This document shows positions 59,530 through 64,000 of a DNA stretch of 64,000 nucleotides, piece by piece. This DNA comes from CAKZNE01 sp002695025 (lineage in GTDB: Bacteria; Bacteroidota; Bacteroidia; Flavobacteriales; Schleiferiaceae): assembly GCA_913043285.1 (NCBI GenBank), contig CAJWML010000011.1, forward strand, positions 1 to 64,000. The letters are read 5' to 3'. Position 1 is the first letter of the stretch; each line of letters starts with the position of its first letter. Both the position numbers and the translations under genes were made by a program. The notes beneath the pieces were generated by a model, which worked only from the letters and a program-made list of their open reading frames with translations, had not been told where the DNA came from and made no database searches.

Positions 59530-62067
59530 ATGAGCAAGGAAAATTCGGGGAATACCATTACCAAGGTTATTGTAATTCTCATCATCACATTGGGTGTATT
59601 GGGAGCAATCAGCTTCTATAGCTTTAAGAGCTATAGTGAGTTTACCGCTGCGGTGGATTCCCTTTCCGGAAAATCTAGTGATGAAGGACTTTCTGAGAAG
59701 ATCCTGGCCGATCTTAGTGAACTGGAAGGCCATTCCCGGGCGTATTCCCTCACGGATAACCAGGAAGATCTTTCACTGTACCTGGAGAAGGCCGAAGAAA
59801 TGATGCAGGACATTGACCGCCTGTACGTGCGTAGTGCTGGTACCAATTACCGCAGGGAGGTAGATACACTCAGGGGCCTTTTTAAGCTGAAGATCCGCAG
59901 TTTTGAAGAGCTGATCAACGTAAGGAACCGGGGTCGTTATGATGAACCTACCCGTGACGCTATTCGCCTGCTGGCTGAGACGGATAGTACTATTTTGGCC
60001 GATAGCCTGCTGATGCCCCGCCATGAGGTGGTTACCACCACGGTCACCAAACCGCTCTCTAAAAAATCAAGAAAAGAAGAAAAGAAAACTTGGCTGGGGC
60101 GTTTGTTCAGCAAGGATGATAAAGCGCGTAAGGATTCTGTACAAAACCAGGTAACCAAGCAAACCGTGGTAAGTTATGACAGTTCCTATATAGAGAAGGT
60201 GGATACCATGCTGAACTCTGTGAAGACAGCCCTTGCAGAAGCCGAAATGATACGGCAACAACAGGTGGAGCGCCTCAATCGCCAGGAAATGGACCTGCTG
60301 GCCAATGATTTCAGGGTAATCGATAAATTGAGGACCATCATTCTTAAGATCAATCAACTGGAGCGTTTTAATGCCAACCAGAAAAAAAGTGAGGCCCTGG
60401 ATATTGCCCGATCATCCTTTAGCAGTGTAATTGTATTTGCCTTATGTGGTGGGTTATTGGCCATGCTGCTCGTGTATTTTGTGATCCATGATATACTGAG
60501 AGAGCGAAACCTGAAAGAACGTCTGGCCGCAGCCAAGGGAGAGGCGGAGAGGCTGGCAAACGTAAAAGAAGAATTTTTGGCTAATATGAGCCACGAGATC
60601 CGAACTCCGCTTAATTCCATTATAGGTTTCTCAGAACAGCTCAACGAAACGGAACTTGACGCGGAACAGCAGGAAAAACTGCATAATGTGAGGCGCAGCA
60701 GCGACCATTTGCTGACGTTGGTCAACGATATCCTTGACTTTTCCAAAATAGAATCCGGAAAGCTGAGGTTTGAGAGCATAGGCTTTAAACTCAGGGATGT
60801 GATCAACGACAGCTTGTATACCCTGAGCCACCAGGCCAGGAACAAGGGCATTGAACTAAGGAGTTACATAGATCCTCATTTAAAGGAAACTATCCTCAGA
60901 GGAGATCCGGCAAGACTCAAGCAGATCCTTATCAACCTGGCTGGTAATGGGGTGAAATTCACCGATACCGGCTACGTAAAGATCAGTGCTTATAAAGAAC
61001 CCCTTTCTACAGAAAATTACCGCATACGTTTTGAAGTGGAAGATACAGGTAAGGGAATTGAAAAGAGTAAGCAGGAAGCTATATTTGAGGACTTTAGCCA
61101 GGAAGATAGTACTATTGCCCGTAAATTCGGGGGGACAGGGCTCGGGCTGGCTATAAGCCGCAAGTTGGTAGAACTGCAGGGCGGGAGAATCTTTGTGCAG
61201 AGTGAGCCGGGTGAAGGAGCTCTTTTCTCCTTTGTTTTGGAGTACGAACCTGCTGATAAAGATGAATACAACGGCAAATTTAATCCTGAAGCTGTGGACA
61301 TAAATCTGAGCGGTAAATCGTTATTGCTGATCGATGACGATACCATGAACCATATCCTGCTGAAGCCGGCTTTTGAGCGCTGGAACCTAAGCCTCAGTTC
61401 TGCCTACAATGGTGAGGAAGGCCTGAGGCAAGCGTCTCAAAAAGACTACGATTACATATTGGTGGATCTGCAAATGCCGGGTATGGGTGGCTGGGACGTG
61501 GTGAGAAAGCTACGCACCGAGGATGGCCCTAATAAAGATTCGAAAATAGTATTGTGTACGGCCAATGCTATGGTGCAAAAGGCACCGCCAGAATTGGTGG
61601 AATTGCTGGATGCCACCTTGCTGAAACCCTTCAAGGAATTTGAAATTGCCACCTTGCTGGCAGGCTTTGCCGGTCCGGCTGAAGATAAACTGACCGGTGA
61701 AGGATCCTATCCCAATCACTACACCCTGGACAACTTCAGGACCTTTGCCAACCAGGATGAAGGCTTGCTGGTACAATTCCTGGAATCCTTCATTGAAAGC
61801 AATGAAGAAAGCCTGCAGTTGCTGGAGAATTACTTTAAGAAAGGTGATTATTCAAGGGTGGGGGACACGGCCCATAAAATGAAGAATACCTTTGGCCAGT
61901 TGGAAGCCAAGGCAGTTATGAAACATCTTGTGGAGTTGGAAAAACTGGTGGACGCCAACCAAGCTGTAAAGCTCGTGCAGGAACATATTCTTGAGACCCG
62001 CCAGCTTTCAGAGGAAATATTTGAAGCCCTGAGGCGCGATATCAGCGCCATCCGCAATGCCGATTAA
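59530..62067 (+). CDS. hybrid sensor histidine kinase (HisKA-HATPase-REC-HPt)
   Basis: An 845-residue membrane sensor. Two membrane helices (about 10-31 and 298-320) bracket a periplasmic helical domain of about 265 residues. It contains an unusual basic stretch (174-200, with SKKSRKEEKKTWLGRLFSK). The cytoplasmic part has HisKA with H355 (ANMSHEIRTP), an ATPase domain (about 450-575; FGGTGLGLAI), a receiver with D646 (ILVDLQMPG) and K699, and an HPt domain with H782 (AHKMKN). It is a complete phosphorelay on one chain. It is convergent with an NtrC-type regulator, the stops sharing TTAA. Confidence 0.93.
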   Translation: MSKENSGNTITKVIVILIITLGVLGAISFYSFKSYSEFTAAVDSLSGKSSDEGLSEKILADLSELEGHSRAYSLTDNQEDLSLYLEKAEEMMQDIDRLYVRSAGTNYRREVDTLRGLFKLKIRSFEELINVRNRGRYDEPTRDAIRLLAETDSTILADSLLMPRHEVVTTTVTKPLSKKSRKEEKKTWLGRLFSKDDKARKDSVQNQVTKQTVVSYDSSYIEKVDTMLNSVKTALAEAEMIRQQQVERLNRQEMDLLANDFRVIDKLRTIILKINQLERFNANQKKSEALDIARSSFSSVIVFALCGGLLAMLLVYFVIHDILRERNLKERLAAAKGEAERLANVKEEFLANMSHEIRTPLNSIIGFSEQLNETELDAEQQEKLHNVRRSSDHLLTLVNDILDFSKIESGKLRFESIGFKLRDVINDSLYTLSHQARNKGIELRSYIDPHLKETILRGDPARLKQILINLAGNGVKFTDTGYVKISAYKEPLSTENYRIRFEVEDTGKGIEKSKQEAIFEDFSQEDSTIARKFGGTGLGLAISRKLVELQGGRIFVQSEPGEGALFSFVLEYEPADKDEYNGKFNPEAVDINLSGKSLLLIDDDTMNHILLKPAFERWNLSLSSAYNGEEGLRQASQKDYDYILVDLQMPGMGGWDVVRKLRTEDGPNKDSKIVLCTANAMVQKAPPELVELLDATLLKPFKEFEIATLLAGFAGPAEDKLTGEGSYPNHYTLDNFRTFANQDEGLLVQFLESFIESNEESLQLLENYFKKGDYSRVGDTAHKMKNTFGQLEAKAVMKHLVELEKLVDANQAVKLVQEHILETRQLSEEIFEALRRDISAIRNAD

Positions 62068-63482
62068 ACGTTGAGGTCGTACACCTTGATCTTGTTGTAC
62101 AGGGTTTTACGGTCAATATTCAAGAGTTTGGCCGCCTTGGTCTTATTGTAGCGCACCTGCTCCAGTGCTTCCATGATCTTTTGCCTTTCCAAAGCTCCTT
62201 CCAGTTGTTTCAGGTCTTTGGAGTCCTTCAGGCTTTTGAAGTTCTTTTCACCGTGCTGGTAATTGATCACTTCCCCAGGCAGGGCTTCACTGGATACCAG
62301 TTCACCCCTGGAGAGCAGTACGGAACGTTTAACCACGTTCTTCAATTCACGGAGGTTACCGGGCCAGGGGTAAGCACTTAGTAATTCCATGGTCCGTTCC
62401 TCAAAACCCTGAACTTCCTTTTCCAGCTCAGCATTGGCCTGGTTCAGAAAATGATGGGCAAACTGAGGGATCTCTTCGGTACGCACCCGCAACGGACTGA
62501 TCTCTATCTTGAATTCATTCAAACGGTGGTACAGGTCCTCACGGAAATCACGCTCTTCAATGGCATCCAACAGGTTTTCGTTGGTTGCAGCTACCAGGCG
62601 CACATCTACCGGAATATCCTCGCGCCCACCAATCCTGCGCACTACTTTTTCCTGCAGGGCACGCAGCAGTTGTACCTGTATCTCGTAACCCAGGTTCCCG
62701 ATCTCATCCAGGAATAAGGTGCCTCCATCGGCATATTCAAATTGCCCCGGTTTATCATTGCTGGCTCCGGTAAAACTACCCTTTACGTGGCCAAATAATT
62801 CACTGGCGGCCAGTTCTTTGGATAAAGCTCCGCAATCTATAGCTACAAAGGGCTTTCCTTTGCGTTTACTGTGTTCATGGATTTGCCGGGCCACGTATTC
62901 CTTTCCTGTGCCGCTTTCACCTTGTATGAGCACGCTCATACCGGTAGGTCCTACCAGTTCAACGTATTCATTTACTTTGCGGGTGGCTGCGCTTTTACCG
63001 GCTACAAAGTCATTTTTACCGGCTGATTTTCGTGTAGCCGGCTGCCCCGGGGCTTCTTTTGAGTTGGAGATAGCAGGAGACGAAGAAGAGGCATTTTCCC
63101 GAGTGGGGTTTTTAAGTACAGATTTAACCAGTTCCAACAGTTCCTCCGGGTTAACCGGCTTGGTCAGGTAATCCGATGCCCCCAGTTTCATAGCTTTAAC
63201 CGCCAGTTTAATGTCTCCGTAGCTGGTCAGCAATATCAAGGGAGTAAAAATACCTTCTGCGTGAATGTGGCTGAGCATTTCAATACCGTCCATTCCAGGC
63301 ATCCGGTAATCGGAGAGGATGAGGTCAAAATTTTGCTTTTGCAGAACGGAGATGCCTTTTTCAGCAGTGGATTCGGTTTGAACCTCAAAGCCTTTCTTCT
63401 CCAGGAAAGATTTTAACATCAGTAGAAAAGTGGTGTCATCATCCACCACTAAAATTTTCTTGGTGCCGGTAATTGTGCTCAT
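62064..63482 (-). CDS. sigma-54-dependent NtrC-family response regulator
   Basis: A 472-residue activator. The receiver domain (about 8-120) has D58 (LILSDYRMPG). The AAA+ domain holds Walker A GESGTGKE (188-195), the sigma-54 loop GSFTGA (235-240, GAFTGA variant) and Walker B GTLFLDEIG (254-262). The Fis-type helix-turn-helix lies at about 443-468 (NKTKAAKLLNIDRKTLYNKI). It would activate RpoN promoters when phosphorylated. The hybrid kinase on the opposite strand is the likely partner, although its HPt might serve another regulator. A TAATTTTG promoter element is 33 nt upstream. Confidence 0.94.
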   Translation of the reverse strand: MSTITGTKKILVVDDDTTFLLMLKSFLEKKGFEVQTESTAEKGISVLQKQNFDLILSDYRMPGMDGIEMLSHIHAEGIFTPLILLTSYGDIKLAVKAMKLGASDYLTKPVNPEELLELVKSVLKNPTRENASSSSPAISNSKEAPGQPATRKSAGKNDFVAGKSAATRKVNEYVELVGPTGMSVLIQGESGTGKEYVARQIHEHSKRKGKPFVAIDCGALSKELAASELFGHVKGSFTGASNDKPGQFEYADGGTLFLDEIGNLGYEIQVQLLRALQEKVVRRIGGREDIPVDVRLVAATNENLLDAIEERDFREDLYHRLNEFKIEISPLRVRTEEIPQFAHHFLNQANAELEKEVQGFEERTMELLSAYPWPGNLRELKNVVKRSVLLSRGELVSSEALPGEVINYQHGEKNFKSLKDSKDLKQLEGALERQKIMEALEQVRYNKTKAAKLLNIDRKTLYNKIKVYDLNV

Positions 63483-63515
63483 TTTAAATGGTATTTCCTG
63501 AAACCTTTAGTAAAT

Positions 63516-63523
63516 CAAAATTA
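63516..63523 (-). promoter_or_regulatory. candidate -7 promoter element (TAATTTTG) for the NtrC-type gene
   Basis: On the minus strand TAATTTTG, an exact TAnnTTTG match, ends 33 nt before the regulator's ATG. No TTG at the -33 position. Confidence 0.4.
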
Positions 63524-63557
63524 GCTTTTTTAGTTCGTGTGCCCGTTTCTAAAGAAT

Positions 63558-63588
63558 GAAGCCATTGCGCTACTAACACAATGGCTTC
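63558..63588 (-). terminator. hairpin after the edge gene, probable terminator
   Basis: A perfect 10-bp stem, GAAGCCATTG (63558-63567) and CAATGGCTTC (63579-63588), with an 11-nt loop. On the minus strand it follows the stop of the edge gene by about 48 nt, but only a short ATTCTTTA follows it. Its position ahead of the NtrC-type gene separates the two. Confidence 0.6.
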
Positions 63589-63636
63589 TACTCAACTCGA
63601 ACAACTAAAAACTAAACTGCTATGTATGTAGAATTT

Positions 63637-64000
63637 TTATTCTTTATCCTTTTCCAGGGTTAGCGCCTTTCCCTTCTTGTCGTATTCCAGGCGCATATCA
63701 AGACCCTGTTTATTGAGATGGACCTCATATTTTTCTATAAAGCCTTCATCATTTACCCATTTCCAGGCTTTAATGATCTCAGCATCGCTGTAATTAGCAA
63801 GGAGATCTTCTGAAATTTCGTTGGGTAAAGTTTCCGAAGGTATCTCTACTCTACGGTCCTTTTCCTGATCCACATCCATTGAAACCGGGTTAGAAGTTTC
63901 TTCTTTTGGAGTATCCTGTGCCCTTAGAGTAGTTACATTACACATCATGAATGCAACTACCATCAGAGCAGTGAGGGTGTTAAATGCTATTTTGTTAGTA
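63637..64000 (-). CDS. secreted protein of unknown function (partial, 5' end outside the window)
   Basis: The visible part codes for about 121 residues. The frame is open to the window edge, reading TNKIAFNTLTALMVVAFMM before CNVTTLRAQD, so a signal peptide ending LRAQ starts just beyond base 64000; the ATG at 63963 lies inside it. The mature part is acidic and charged (EISEDLLANYSDAEIIKAWKW, shown here broken: EISEDLLANY then SDAEIIKAWKW) and ends KGKALTLEKDKE. I do not recognise a family. It is followed by a hairpin at 63558-63588. Confidence 0.7.
   Translation of the reverse strand, partial: TNKIAFNTLTALMVVAFMMCNVTTLRAQDTPKEETSNPVSMDVDQEKDRRVEIPSETLPNEISEDLLANYSDAEIIKAWKWVNDEGFIEKYEVHLNKQGLDMRLEYDKKGKALTLEKDKE

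Noticed and set aside
1..64000. Defence island, prophage, CRISPR array, tRNA or transposon
   Set aside because: No spacer-repeat pattern, integrase, transposase, restriction-modification or phage structural gene is seen; the one HNH protein stands alone.

Overview
The window looks like chromosomal DNA of a member of the Bacteroidota, most like the Flavobacteriales (Cryomorphaceae/Schleiferiaceae-type). This is an inference from gene content, not from a marker-gene comparison. The signs are two proteins with the gliding-motility-associated (type B) C-terminal domain of type IX secretion (T9SS) cargo, a PorP/SprF-type outer-membrane protein, the purH-mreBCD-mrdA-rodA gene order, lipoprotein-type LptC, and AT-rich leaders carrying the Bacteroidota -7 promoter motif TAnnTTTG. 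Most starts have no obvious Shine-Dalgarno sequence. I see no tRNA, rRNA, CRISPR array, insertion sequence or prophage. Coding density is very high, with many 1-17 nt overlaps.

Layout. 1-4.3 kb: envelope genes (LptC, a small membrane protein, a CNNM/CorC protein, a PpiD/SurA-like chaperone). 4.4-11.4 kb, minus strand: one tight operon, purH-mreB-mreC-mreD-mrdA-rodA, which couples purine synthesis to the rod-shape/elongasome machinery. 11.5-13.6 kb: a MacB-type permease, a GAF (fRMsr-like) protein and a diacylglycerol kinase. 13.8-18.2 kb: a 966-residue Ig-repeat T9SS cargo followed 10 nt later by a PorP/SprF barrel fused to a SPOR domain. 18.2-21.7 kb: a DinB-type protein, a solitary NUMOD4/HNH protein and an M3 oligopeptidase. 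21.9-25.9 kb: an orphan TPR histidine kinase, rsmA and mgtE. 25.9-31.3 kb: a plus-strand run of an outer-membrane protein, a MscS channel, a 2-hydroxyacid dehydrogenase, a GNAT protein and a peptide-binding lipoprotein.

31.6-35.8 kb, minus strand: NhaC antiporter, Maf, a UbiA prenyltransferase, a KdsC-like phosphatase and a DUF2520 protein. 36.0-39.6 kb: a second type-B T9SS cargo and a subtilase with a long insertion. 39.6-44.0 kb, minus strand: cytochrome c maturation operon ccmB-C-D-E-F, with a CxxxY-type CcmE and no ccmA in the cluster. 44.1-48.9 kb: glutathione peroxidase, a Cys-rich secreted protein, PurT, two uncharacterised proteins, a CsaA-like protein, a VOC protein and an EcsC-like protein. 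49.1-53.5 kb: an amino-acid permease with a lipoprotein, a large unknown membrane protein and malate dehydrogenase. 53.6-57.9 kb: DUF202 protein, SLC13 permease, BASS-type symporter, GT4 glycosyltransferase. 57.9-59.4 kb: a bacterial cryptochrome/photolyase that appears to have lost its Fe-S ligands. 59.5-63.5 kb: a hybrid histidine kinase convergent with an NtrC-type sigma-54 regulator, their stop codons sharing one TTAA. 63.6-64.0 kb: a secreted protein cut by the window edge.

Best leads for new biology: the PorP/SprF-SPOR fusion beside its likely cargo, the Fe-S-less photolyase, the HNH-degenerate NUMOD4 protein, the convergent hybrid kinase/NtrC pair with a basic insert in the sensor domain, and several small secreted proteins of unknown function. 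I see no obvious defence island or mobile element.
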